Part shown: one piece after another, positions 1-6,203 of the stretch
Numbering within the stretch: position 1 is the stretch's first letter
How the letters are laid out: every line of letters begins with the position of its first letter
Origin: Alphaproteobacteria bacterium
GTDB taxonomy: Bacteria > Pseudomonadota > Alphaproteobacteria > Micavibrionales > UBA2020
DNA: 11,460 bases
Reading direction: 5' to 3'
Assembly: GCA_023136145.1 (NCBI GenBank)
Contig: JAGLRU010000368.1
Location: forward strand, 1-11,460
Notes under the pieces: model-generated
Databases searched by the model: none
Told to the model about the DNA's origin: nothing
What the model saw: the letters and a program-made list of their open reading frames with translations, nothing else
Position numbers and translations under genes: made by a program

Positions 1-444
1 GGAAAGAAAATCGCCCTAACGCTCTCCGACCCGTTCTGCGTGGATAGACATCGGGATGATTTTCTGGAACTCATCAAAGATCATGTAGACATTCTGTTCG
101 GAAACGAGGCGGAAATCCAGTCTCTGTACGGAACGAGCAAGCCTTCTGAGATACTTCCGCATTGTGAACTGTCCGTCATCACCAAAGAAGCCGAAGGCTC
201 CATGATCGTCAGCAAAGATAGAATGGTTGAGATAAAAGCTACGCCCGTATCACAAGTCGCGGATACTACCGGCGCAGGAGATTTATATGCGGCGGGGTTC
301 CTCTATGGCTATACGCGGAACAAATCCATTGAGGAGTGCGGACATATCGCCTCCGTAGCGGCGGCGGAGATTATTTCACATGTCGGAGCGCGCCCACAGA
401 GAAGCCTTGCCCAAGTGTTGCAGGATGGGAAAAAGCCAGAATGA
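1..444 (+). CDS. PfkB-family carbohydrate/nucleoside kinase (adenosine kinase-like), 3' part
   Basis: ATP-dependent sugar or nucleoside kinase of the ribokinase/PfkB family, cytoplasmic. The reading frame is open from the first base, so the start lies upstream; the GTG at 40 is an internal valine codon. The visible 147 residues are the C-terminal part. They include the ILFGNEAE stretch typical of the family and the PfkB signature DTTGAGD at about 262-282, whose last Asp (280-282) is the expected catalytic base. The segment after it (AAGFLYGYT, then SHVGARPQ near the end) resembles alphaproteobacterial proteins annotated as adenosine kinase, so adenosine is the most likely substrate, but the substrate-binding N-terminal half is missing and ribokinase or fructokinase cannot be excluded. 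The TGA stop overlaps the ATG of the next gene (ATGA), indicating co-transcription and translational coupling. Confidence 0.88.
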   Translation, partial: GKKIALTLSDPFCVDRHRDDFLELIKDHVDILFGNEAEIQSLYGTSKPSEILPHCELSVITKEAEGSMIVSKDRMVEIKATPVSQVADTTGAGDLYAAGFLYGYTRNKSIEECGHIASVAAAEIISHVGARPQRSLAQVLQDGKKPE

Positions 445-2213
445 TCCGCTGGATTTTCGCACTACTGCTATTTTTTCCCTCCATTGCTAATGCAGAGCAT
501 ACATACGCGATAGCCATGCATGGTCAGCCACGCTATCCGGCGGACTACAAACATTTCGACTACTCTAACCCGAATGCGCCAAAGGGAGGCATCCTTAAAA
601 CTTCCAAAAGCGGCACGTTTGACAATCTGAATAACCTCGTTATTTTCGGCAACAGTGCAGAAGGGCTGGAGCTTATCAACGACAAGCTGATGCAGAGAGC
701 ATGGAACGAGCCTTTCACGCTCTACGGACTTGTAGCTGAGAGCATTGATGTCGCGCCCGACCGTTCATGGATTGTTTTTCATCTCCACAAGAAGGCAAAG
801 TTTCATGATGGTCGTCCTATAACAGCAGAGGACGTAAAGTTCAGCTATGAAATGTTCCGCAAACACGGACATCCCGTCCGGCGAAGAGTTTATGGACTTG
901 TCAATGACGTTAAAATCCTGTCAGAGCAAGATATTAAATTCACATTCGGGGATGGGTATGATCGCGAGTCCGTGATGATTCTCGCCATGATGCAAATTCT
1001 GCCAAAGCATTATTGGATAAAGCATGATGTCAGCAAAACAACACTGGAGTCGCCTCTGGGAAGCGGCCCCTACAAAATCAAATCCATCGAACCCGGGCGC
1101 AAAATCGTTTATGAACGCATCCCGGATTACTGGGCGAAAAATTTACCGGTGAACGTAGGGCAATATAATTTCGACACCATAACCTATACTTATTACCGTG
1201 ACGAAGACATCGCACTGGAGTCATTCAAAGCAGGGGATTACAACCTGCGCCGCGAATACAACATACATAAATGGATAACTTCCTACGATTCTCGTGCGTT
1301 AAGTGAGGGCAGGTTTGTCAAAGAGGAAATCACTCACGGACGTCCAGAATGGCTTCGCGCCATGATCTTCAACACGCGCCGCCCACTGTTTCAAGATCGG
1401 CGTGTGCGCGAGGCACTAAACCTAATGTTCAATTTTGAATGGGTTAACAAAAGCCTGTTTTTCGGCGCGTTCAAGCGAATCGACAGCATCTTTCCCAACT
1501 GTACGCTTGCTGCTTCCGGCAAACCACAAGGCGAGGAGCTAAAGCAACTGGAAAAATATCGAGATTCTCTGCCTCCGGAAGTTTTTGGAGAGATGTGGCA
1601 TCCTCCTTCGTCGGATATGCGCAACAATAAGAGAAAAGCCATGACACTACTTCGAAAAGCTGGATGGATATATAAAGACCAGACTCTCGTTAATCAGAAA
1701 ACCGGAGAACCTTTCAGTTTTGAAATTCTGCTAAACGCTCCCGCCGACGAAAAGATCGCGTTGGAATTTTCACGCACCCTCAAAAAAATGGGGCTCACAG
1801 TCAGAGTTCGGACGGTCGATTCGGCACAATTCACCGGCAGACTGGATGTTTACGACTACGATATGGTAATGTACCGCTGGATCAATACACTTTCGCCCGG
1901 CAATGAACAGCCCAATTACTGGGGAACTACGGCTGCGCGAAGCAAAGGCACTAGAAATTACGCTGGTGTCGAAAATCCGGCGGTAGATGCTTTAACATAC
2001 AGCATCGCACAAGCTCCAGACCGTCCGTCTCTTGTGGCACGTGCGCGTGCGCTGGATCGAGCAATTATGTGGAATTATTACATGATTCCAATGTATTATC
2101 TGAATCGTGATCTGGTGGCTTATGCAGCAAACATTCAACGACCTGCCTCTGTTCCTGTTTATGGAATTGTAACTGAAACATGGTGGAGACAATCTGATAA
2201 ATCAACACCATAA
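441..2213 (+). CDS. YejA-like periplasmic peptide-binding protein of an ABC transporter (SBP family 5)
   Basis: Extracytoplasmic solute-binding protein of 590 aa, family 5 (oligopeptide/nickel type), closest in pattern to YejA, which delivers peptides and, in Escherichia coli, microcin C to the YejBEF importer. The chosen start is the ATG at 441. It gives a clean signal peptide (MIRW, hydrophobic core, then ANA before EHTY, cleavage after residue 18). An upstream in-frame start near 336 would bury this inside an extension overlapping the kinase. YejA-type landmarks seen: HFDYSNPNAPKGG near the N-terminus, EPFTLYGLVAESI, FHDGRPITAEDVKFSYE, LGSGPYKI, then PGRKIVYERIPDYW, FNTRRPLF, and SPGNEQPNYWG toward the C-terminus. 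Length is normal for the family. No permease or ATPase genes follow, so the transporter partners must be elsewhere. Coupled to the upstream kinase gene by a 4-nt overlap. Confidence 0.9.
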   Translation: MIRWIFALLLFFPSIANAEHTYAIAMHGQPRYPADYKHFDYSNPNAPKGGILKTSKSGTFDNLNNLVIFGNSAEGLELINDKLMQRAWNEPFTLYGLVAESIDVAPDRSWIVFHLHKKAKFHDGRPITAEDVKFSYEMFRKHGHPVRRRVYGLVNDVKILSEQDIKFTFGDGYDRESVMILAMMQILPKHYWIKHDVSKTTLESPLGSGPYKIKSIEPGRKIVYERIPDYWAKNLPVNVGQYNFDTITYTYYRDEDIALESFKAGDYNLRREYNIHKWITSYDSRALSEGRFVKEEITHGRPEWLRAMIFNTRRPLFQDRRVREALNLMFNFEWVNKSLFFGAFKRIDSIFPNCTLAASGKPQGEELKQLEKYRDSLPPEVFGEMWHPPSSDMRNNKRKAMTLLRKAGWIYKDQTLVNQKTGEPFSFEILLNAPADEKIALEFSRTLKKMGLTVRVRTVDSAQFTGRLDVYDYDMVMYRWINTLSPGNEQPNYWGTTAARSKGTRNYAGVENPAVDALTYSIAQAPDRPSLVARARALDRAIMWNYYMIPMYYLNRDLVAYAANIQRPASVPVYGIVTETWWRQSDKSTP

Positions 2214-2274
2214 GATTGTTTTTTTTTAAAGGAAAATGGTCTATCCTGTAAGACTGATTAACGTATCTGTGATT

Positions 2275-2280
2275 AGGAGA
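2275..2280 (+). promoter_or_regulatory. Ribosome binding site of the 2291 lipoprotein gene
   Basis: AGGAGA lies 10 nt before the ATG at 2291 and supports that start. The 77-nt gap after the YejA-like gene has a T-run at 2219-2227 but no G/C-rich hairpin before it, so I cannot say whether transcription ends there or reads through into the lipoprotein gene. No convincing -35/-10 pair was found in the gap. Confidence 0.6.
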
Positions 2281-2290
2281 TGATATTCTT

Positions 2291-2827
2291 ATGAAATTCA
2301 AGATAGCTTCGGTTTTGGCGGCTGGTGGAATTATTGCGGTAACGGCGTGTTCTCCTCTGCCTCCATTAGGGCAAGCTTACTGGCAGCGCGTTGAGGATAA
2401 TTCTGCGCTATATATGACAGGTCCCAAAGCACAACAGCAACTGGATGAGCATATCGCCACATGCGTGCGTGTTATAGATGAATTAGTTGAATTGAATGCC
2501 TTGCGTGAAGCCACGCCACCAGACACACACAGCGAATATCGCCGCGCCTTAAATGCGTCCGGTGATCTCTCCTACTATGATACGCCAACACGTTATGGTG
2601 TCAAAAAAGTAGCGCATTCTGATTTCAACGATTTTGAAGGATGTATGCGCTCAAATGGCTGGGAGCGCGTAAAATTCGTGCGTTATCAAACATCCCTGAA
2701 ATCCAGAAAAACCTTCCGTGAAACCATGTTGTTTCGAAAGACTGGCATGACCGGAGAAGCCGCAGTAGCTCATGAACGTGCAGCTATAGAGAAAATAAAC
2801 AGCGATTTCGCTAATGTGAATCAGTAA
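2291..2827 (+). CDS. Predicted outer-membrane lipoprotein of unknown function
   Basis: 178-aa exported lipoprotein; I do not recognise a named family. The N-terminus has a short basic start (MKFK), a hydrophobic stretch, and a lipobox AVTAC with the lipidated Cys at residue 20. Residue +2 is Ser, not Asp, so Lol sorting to the outer membrane is expected. The mature part is soluble, with two further cysteines, C58 in HIATCVRVIDELVEL and C118 in DFEGCMRSNGWERV, which could form a disulfide in the periplasm. The region around 42-75 looks helical; the remainder is mixed, with a charged, probably helical C-terminus. The start is supported by AGGAGA 10 nt upstream. It may be read together with the preceding YejA-like gene. 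Its TAA stop directly abuts the stop of the convergent acetyltransferase gene. Confidence 0.75.
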   Translation: MKFKIASVLAAGGIIAVTACSPLPPLGQAYWQRVEDNSALYMTGPKAQQQLDEHIATCVRVIDELVELNALREATPPDTHSEYRRALNASGDLSYYDTPTRYGVKKVAHSDFNDFEGCMRSNGWERVKFVRYQTSLKSRKTFRETMLFRKTGMTGEAAVAHERAAIEKINSDFANVNQ

Positions 2828-3277
2828 TTATGACTGGCGCTGACCGAGAACTTTAGCGGCAAAGTATCCCTTTACTGGCTTTTTCGTGACGGCTGAAATG
2901 ATCTCCTGCCGTTTCATCTGAAAGCCGGAACTTCGCCACATAGCGAGAGCTTCTTTCTTGTCGTCTGAGCTCCATGCTCTTATCTGTTGCAATCTCCGTT
3001 TTTCTGATTCTTTTTCCACCAGTTTCAGCAACTTTTTCGCTATTCCCCGCCTTCGAAAATCTTGGCTGACCTCTATAACGTCAATATAACTTTCGATGGT
3101 TTTATTCGTGCCGTCTGGAAATTTTTTGATGTTCACGGAAATGAAACCAGCAATTTTATTCCCGTCAAGAGCAACGTATGTAAAGCCGTCCCTGAAGTGC
3201 AGGTAGCTGGCTTGCTCGTCGCCGAACGTCGATCTGATCTTTTCAATGACTGAAACATCTGCATGAATGAAATTCAC
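2828..3277 (-). CDS. GNAT-family N-acetyltransferase
   Basis: 149-aa cytoplasmic acetyltransferase of the Gcn5-related (GNAT) superfamily, which transfers acetyl from acetyl-CoA to an amine. Motif A is visible at about residues 66-83: a beta strand (IDVIEV), then the acetyl-CoA pyrophosphate loop DFRRRGIAKKLL (R75-A80, the R-x-x-G-x-A form). Motif B is at 110-119 (ALAMWRSSGF), the usual site before the last strands. The substrate cannot be read from the sequence. The start is a GTG at 3277-3275 that overlaps the TGA of the upstream glycosyltransferase gene by 4 nt (GTGA), so the two are translationally coupled, and an envelope-sugar substrate is possible but unproven. The TAA stop (2830-2828) touches the TAA of the convergent lipoprotein gene. 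Confidence 0.85.
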   Translation of the reverse strand: MNFIHADVSVIEKIRSTFGDEQASYLHFRDGFTYVALDGNKIAGFISVNIKKFPDGTNKTIESYIDVIEVSQDFRRRGIAKKLLKLVEKESEKRRLQQIRAWSSDDKKEALAMWRSSGFQMKRQEIISAVTKKPVKGYFAAKVLGQRQS

Positions 3278-4251
3278 TGTTTAGTCTCACTACGCGAGGA
3301 TACGGATACTTTCTCCCACAGATCAACGGCTGCTGTACAAGCAGCTGTTACTGTTAGTGACTTCATAAGACAAGGAGCTGTGCGCGGGGAATATTTCGGA
3401 TAATTTGTAAGTTGATCAAAATTTTCTGGTGTTGAAACAAAGGCACAATGCTCCCCCCACGGACGATACATACGCGGCCAACCAGGGCCAAATAAACCAA
3501 GCGTTGGCACTCCGGCTGCCGCCGCACAGTGCATCAAACCGGAATCGTTCCCAACATAAAAACAGCATCGCTGGAGAGCAGCAGCAGCCACAACCGGAGA
3601 GGTTTTGGAAATAACGTCTATACGCCGATCCTCAGGAATGGCGTTCAGAACTTTATAGGCTATCTCCTCTTCACCGGAAGCCGCAAAAATAGCAACACGC
3701 GCCAATGGAAAAATGGACTCCGATGAAGTCAGTCTGCCAATCAGGTCGATAAAATTCTCCGCAGACCATGTCTTGGCTGGCCAGTTGGCTGTGGGCCCTA
3801 TAGCAAGAACTGGCAAGCCTGTCGGAATAAGAACTTCAGCTTTTTGGCGTATCCCGTCATCAAACCACAAAACGGGAGAAGGAGTAGGCGATGCTTCTAT
3901 CACGTCAGCGATCTGCTCTACTTTATGTTTTTTTTTGTCCTGTTTTCCCCAAATATACCTTTTTTTGGCACGCAGCAACCGCGACATCAAGCTGTTGCGA
4001 AGATCAATGACGATATCCCATTTGGTTCCAACTGTTTCAATCCACAGCTTGCGCCAATGCATAGCATAAGGTTCTTTTTTGATGGAAATAACACGCACAA
4101 CATTTGGTGCTTGCTCGAAAATTCCAGAAATCAGAGAACCACAGGCAACAGTTATTTCCGCGTCAGAATATTTCCGAATTAAATAACCAAGTGCACCCGT
4201 TGACAACACGCCATCACCAATGCGTGTAGATGTGATAAATAAAATCTTCAT
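3274..4251 (-). CDS. Glycosyltransferase family 9 (heptosyltransferase-like) protein
   Basis: 325-aa GT-B fold glycosyltransferase of family GT9, the family of the LPS core heptosyltransferases WaaC, WaaF and WaaQ. The N-terminal Rossmann half begins MKILFITSTRIGDGVLSTGA, the acceptor-side IGD loop typical of GT9. The C-terminal half has GPTANWPAKTW (about 152-162) and the donor-binding motif GNDSGLMH (234-241) followed by AAAAGVPTLGLFGPG. It is expected to act on the cytoplasmic face of the inner membrane in LPS core or related glycan assembly. The exact sugar cannot be stated. The ATG at 4251-4249 has only a weak Shine-Dalgarno-like sequence upstream. The gene is first of a two-gene unit with the acetyltransferase (4-nt overlap) and is divergent from the small exported-protein gene at 4345. 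Confidence 0.88.
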   Translation of the reverse strand: MKILFITSTRIGDGVLSTGALGYLIRKYSDAEITVACGSLISGIFEQAPNVVRVISIKKEPYAMHWRKLWIETVGTKWDIVIDLRNSLMSRLLRAKKRYIWGKQDKKKHKVEQIADVIEASPTPSPVLWFDDGIRQKAEVLIPTGLPVLAIGPTANWPAKTWSAENFIDLIGRLTSSESIFPLARVAIFAASGEEEIAYKVLNAIPEDRRIDVISKTSPVVAAAALQRCCFYVGNDSGLMHCAAAAGVPTLGLFGPGWPRMYRPWGEHCAFVSTPENFDQLTNYPKYSPRTAPCLMKSLTVTAACTAAVDLWEKVSVSSRSETKQ

Positions 4252-4286
4252 GGAAGAAGACTATCACAAGAGGAAAGTACAGAAAG

Positions 4287-4303
4287 CCGTTTTTTCTAAA
4301 CGG
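4287..4303. repeat. Short inverted repeat between divergent genes
   Basis: CCGTTT (4287-4292) and AAACGG (4298-4303) form a 6-bp inverted repeat with a 5-nt spacer. It lies in the 93-nt gap between the divergent glycosyltransferase (starts 4251, minus) and small exported-protein gene (starts 4345, plus). It could be an operator half-site pair or chance. TTGACT (4306-4311, plus) and TTGACA (plus-strand TGTCAA at 4326-4331, read on minus) are -35-like in the same gap, but neither has a -10 hexamer at normal spacing. Confidence 0.3.
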
Positions 4304-4344
4304 GGTTGACTCCGGCGCAACAATATGTCAAGAATATTTACAGC

Positions 4345-4758
4345 ATGAAAAGTATCAAAAAATATCTCCTGACTCTTGTTTTTTGCCTTCCATTAGCGGC
4401 TTTCTGCATATCGATCACAGCATCAGCTCAAATGAATTATTACAACGCCGATGAAGCGGAGGAGAAAGCTTCAACGGAAGCCCCGCCGGAAAAGGCAAAA
4501 TCTTTCACCGTAACATCAATCCAGAAATGCTACGATCTCCTTAGTCGCGAAGACGTGCTGGACATCCAACAAAATTACATCAAACCTTATAAAGAATGCC
4601 AGCGGCGCGTCGCGCTCCAGATTAAAAAGAAACAGGAAGAAAAAAAAGATGCTGATTCGAAAAATAAATCATCATCGAAAAAGCAACATGGTTTCTATCG
4701 CGTTCAGAAAGCATCAACTCCACCATCAGAATCATCGAAAGATAAAACATCCCCTTGA
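4345..4758 (+). CDS. Small secreted protein of unknown function with a cysteine pair
   Basis: 137-aa predicted periplasmic or secreted protein; no family recognised. The ATG at 4345 is chosen because it gives a textbook signal peptide: basic MKSIKK, a hydrophobic core, then ASA before QMNYY with cleavage after residue 28. A TTG at 4306 would place 13 polar residues before it. The mature protein starts acidic (NADEAEE), then has a compact segment with two cysteines, C62 and C85 (22 residues between), ending in YKECQRRV. A very charged Lys/Ser/Pro-rich tail follows, probably disordered. The Shine-Dalgarno sequence is weak. The stop codon lies inside a perfect 28-nt palindrome. The next gene has the same overall design, so the two may be distant paralogues or parts of one complex. 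Confidence 0.65.
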   Translation: MKSIKKYLLTLVFCLPLAAFCISITASAQMNYYNADEAEEKASTEAPPEKAKSFTVTSIQKCYDLLSREDVLDIQQNYIKPYKECQRRVALQIKKKQEEKKDADSKNKSSSKKQHGFYRVQKASTPPSESSKDKTSP

Positions 4759-4780
4759 AAAATATTAATATTTTTCAAGG
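4753..4780. repeat. Perfect 28-nt palindrome across the stop codon of the 4345 gene
   Basis: The left arm CCTTGAAAAATATT (4753-4766) is the exact reverse complement of 4767-4780, with no spacer. The TGA stop at 4756-4758 lies in the left arm. There is no T-run after it on the plus strand, so it is not a standard intrinsic terminator, though as RNA it could fold into an AU-rich hairpin and protect a 3' end. Its right arm also overlaps a candidate -35 box of the next gene, so a protein-binding operator is an alternative. Confidence 0.8.
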
Positions 4781-4800
4781 CATTCGTTATAGGCTGTAAT
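4772..4800 (+). promoter_or_regulatory. Candidate sigma70-type promoter of the 4824 gene
   Basis: TTTTCA (4772-4777, 4 of 6 to TTGACA), a 17-nt spacer, then TGTAAT (4795-4800, 5 of 6 to TATAAT). A start of transcription near 4807 would give a leader of about 17 nt carrying the GGAGAG Shine-Dalgarno. The -35 box lies in the right arm of the palindrome. Confidence 0.4.
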
Positions 4801-4823
4801 GTCTTTTATTTCTGGAGAGCATC

Positions 4824-5159
4824 ATGGCAACAATCCGTTTTTGGCTTTGTATATTCGCAACACTGGCAATTATTACAGGATTTTCGAGTTTGGCCATAAC
4901 AAAAGAATCTCCTCCGAAAAAGCCACAAACTACCTCATCCAACACGCCAGCAACTGTCGCATCTGTTGCGGAAAAAAAGAAGGATCCTTGTGCGGCATAT
5001 TCATATGAATATTACATCGTATGTAAAGATCGAATGCGTAAAATCCAAAGCATGCTGGATGCCAGAGATCAGCGCAATAACAGTTCCAAACCCAAGAACG
5101 CGCCTGCTCCAGAAAAAACCGAGCCACCGTCCACAATGGATACTTCAAAAAGCAAGTAA
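4824..5159 (+). CDS. Small exported protein of unknown function with a cysteine pair
   Basis: 111-aa predicted exported protein; not recognised. The ATG at 4824 is preceded by GGAGAG (4814-4819) at good spacing. Residues 5-20 are hydrophobic and SSLA at 21-24 could be a signal-peptidase site; otherwise it stays as a membrane anchor. Then come a Pro/Thr/Ser/Lys-rich linker, a short cysteine-containing segment (C56 in DPCAAYS, C67 in YIVCKDRM, 10 residues between), a helix-like stretch (RKIQSMLDARDQ), and a disordered Pro/Lys/Ser tail. The design matches the upstream 137-aa protein: signal, linker, two cysteines with the second in Y-x-x-C-x-x-R, charged tail. The two are separated by 65 nt holding the palindrome and a candidate promoter. 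Confidence 0.65.
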   Translation: MATIRFWLCIFATLAIITGFSSLAITKESPPKKPQTTSSNTPATVASVAEKKKDPCAAYSYEYYIVCKDRMRKIQSMLDARDQRNNSSKPKNAPAPEKTEPPSTMDTSKSK

Positions 5160-5167
5160 CGCTGCTA

Positions 5168-5272
5168 TCATCCCGCTTTATTTTTTTTCTTTTCGCGTTT
5201 TGCCGCTCTCTTTTCATCCGCCGTTTTTTTAGGGGCTTTTTTAGCTTCCTTTTTTTGCCTATCTTTTGCCAT
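5168..5272 (-). CDS. Probable small lysine-rich basic protein (34 aa)
   Basis: A short minus-strand reading frame of 34 codons starting MAKDRQKKEAKKAPKK and ending KNKAG. It has 13 Lys, 3 Arg and only 5 acidic residues, with many Ala, so it would be strongly basic and either helical or disordered. Support for expression: AAGGAG at 5287-5282 lies 9 nt before the ATG at 5272, and a promoter-like pair lies just upstream. An ATG at 5281, three codons earlier, directly touches the Shine-Dalgarno and is less likely to be used. Its stop is 8 nt from the stop of the convergent 111-aa gene. Function unknown; nucleic-acid binding is a guess from composition alone. The A-rich strand could produce such an ORF by chance, hence moderate confidence. 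Confidence 0.5.
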   Translation of the reverse strand: MAKDRQKKEAKKAPKKTADEKRAAKREKKKNKAG

Positions 5273-5295
5273 CTGCTCCATCTCCTTAATCAAAG

Positions 5296-5323
5296 ATTAC
5301 AAGTAAAGAATATCATATCTCAA
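5296..5323 (-). promoter_or_regulatory. Candidate sigma70-type promoter of the small lysine-rich gene
   Basis: Read on the minus strand: TTGAGA (5323-5318, 5 of 6 to TTGACA), a 16-nt spacer, TGTAAT (5301-5296, 5 of 6 to TATAAT). Transcription would begin near 5289, just before AAGGAG at 5287-5282. That leaves a very short leader, which favours the ATG at 5272 over that at 5281. Confidence 0.42.
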
Positions 5324-5406
5324 AAAACATTCAGTCTGTATCTAAAAAACCAACTCCGGTTCAGTGTAGTGTGGACTTCCTAATATCCCTATGGCATAGA
5401 AACATT

Positions 5407-6102
5407 ATGACGAAAAAAAGCGCGATACAACTACCGAAAGACTGGCTTGCCATAATTGGGGGGGAATTCGACTGCCCATATATGGTGAAGCTAAAGAAAT
5501 ACCTGCAACAGGAGAAAAATTCAGGACGGGTCGTTTATCCGAAAGGTGCTGAAATTTTCAACGCACTCAATACAACACCCTTTGAAAATATCAAGGTCGT
5601 TATCTTAGGACAGGACCCTTATCACGGCCCAAATCAAGCGCACGGTCTAGCATTCTCAGTGCAGAAGGGCGTTCCGATCCCGCCAAGCCTGCTGAATATT
5701 TACAAGGAAATCAAACAGGAATTCGGAACCGAAATTCCTCGCCATGGCGATCTTACACACTGGGCGCGACAAGGTGTCCTGCTGATAAACGCAACTCTGA
5801 CAGTGCGACAAGCCTCCGCCGGTTCGCATCAGGGTAAGGGATGGGAAGAATTCACGGATACTGTAATTCGCGAAATCAATGACAGGCTTACGCATGTCGT
5901 CTTTATGCTATGGGGAGCTTATGCCCAGAAAAAAGGTGCATTTATCAACAGTGAAAAGCATCTCATCCTTACCGCACCGCATCCATCGCCACTGTCCGCA
6001 CATCGCGGTTTTATGGGTTGTGGACATTTCCTCAAGGCAAACAAATACTTAAAGCAGCACGGGCACTCACCGGTTGACTGGGAAATTGCTGATATTGCAT
6101 AA
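5407..6102 (+). CDS. ung: Uracil-DNA glycosylase, family 1
   Basis: Base-excision repair enzyme that removes uracil from DNA by hydrolysing the N-glycosidic bond; cytoplasmic. The 231-aa length is normal for family 1. The water-activating loop GQDPYHGP has the catalytic Asp at residue 70. LLINATLTVR carries the uracil-recognising Asn128. The Leu-intercalation/His loop PHPSPLSAHR has the catalytic His192. The ATG at 5407 is chosen because family members begin shortly before the conserved DW; the in-frame GTG at 5371 would add 12 residues without family support. There is no strong Shine-Dalgarno. TAATAT at 5381-5386 could be a -10 box, but no -35 stands at proper distance. The gene is convergent with the dotA-like gene, with about 100 nt between the two stops. 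Confidence 0.95.
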   Translation: MTKKSAIQLPKDWLAIIGGEFDCPYMVKLKKYLQQEKNSGRVVYPKGAEIFNALNTTPFENIKVVILGQDPYHGPNQAHGLAFSVQKGVPIPPSLLNIYKEIKQEFGTEIPRHGDLTHWARQGVLLINATLTVRQASAGSHQGKGWEEFTDTVIREINDRLTHVVFMLWGAYAQKKGAFINSEKHLILTAPHPSPLSAHRGFMGCGHFLKANKYLKQHGHSPVDWEIADIA

Positions 6103-6203
6103 GCTATTAGAACGTTTTCAGATTGAGTTAACACCCTTCAAAATCAAAAACCCACCACCGCCGAAGTTTTAAGGCTCCAGCAAGGGCGTGATAGAGAAGT
6201 TCG
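6103..6203. other. Convergent intergenic gap between ung and the dotA-like gene
   Basis: This 101-nt gap receives transcription from both sides. It contains a GTTAAC at 6126-6131 and another spanning the dotA-like stop, at 6203-6208. I see no strong stem followed by a T-run on either strand; the best pairing (CACCCTT near 6131 with AAGGGCGTG near 6181) needs a loop of about 40 nt. No small gene was seen. Confidence 0.4.

Noticed and set aside
336..440. Upstream in-frame extension of the YejA-like gene
   Set aside because: It overlaps the kinase reading frame and would place 35 polar residues before an intact signal peptide; the ATG at 441 is clearly better.
2216..2247. TTGTTT and TATCCT as a promoter for the lipoprotein gene
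   Set aside because: The spacing is 20 nt and both hexamers are weak; not supportable.
4930..5217. 95-codon minus-strand open frame opposite the 111-aa gene
   Set aside because: It is out of frame with the small lysine-rich ORF, lacks a Shine-Dalgarno, and is antisense to a gene with a good signal peptide and ribosome binding site.
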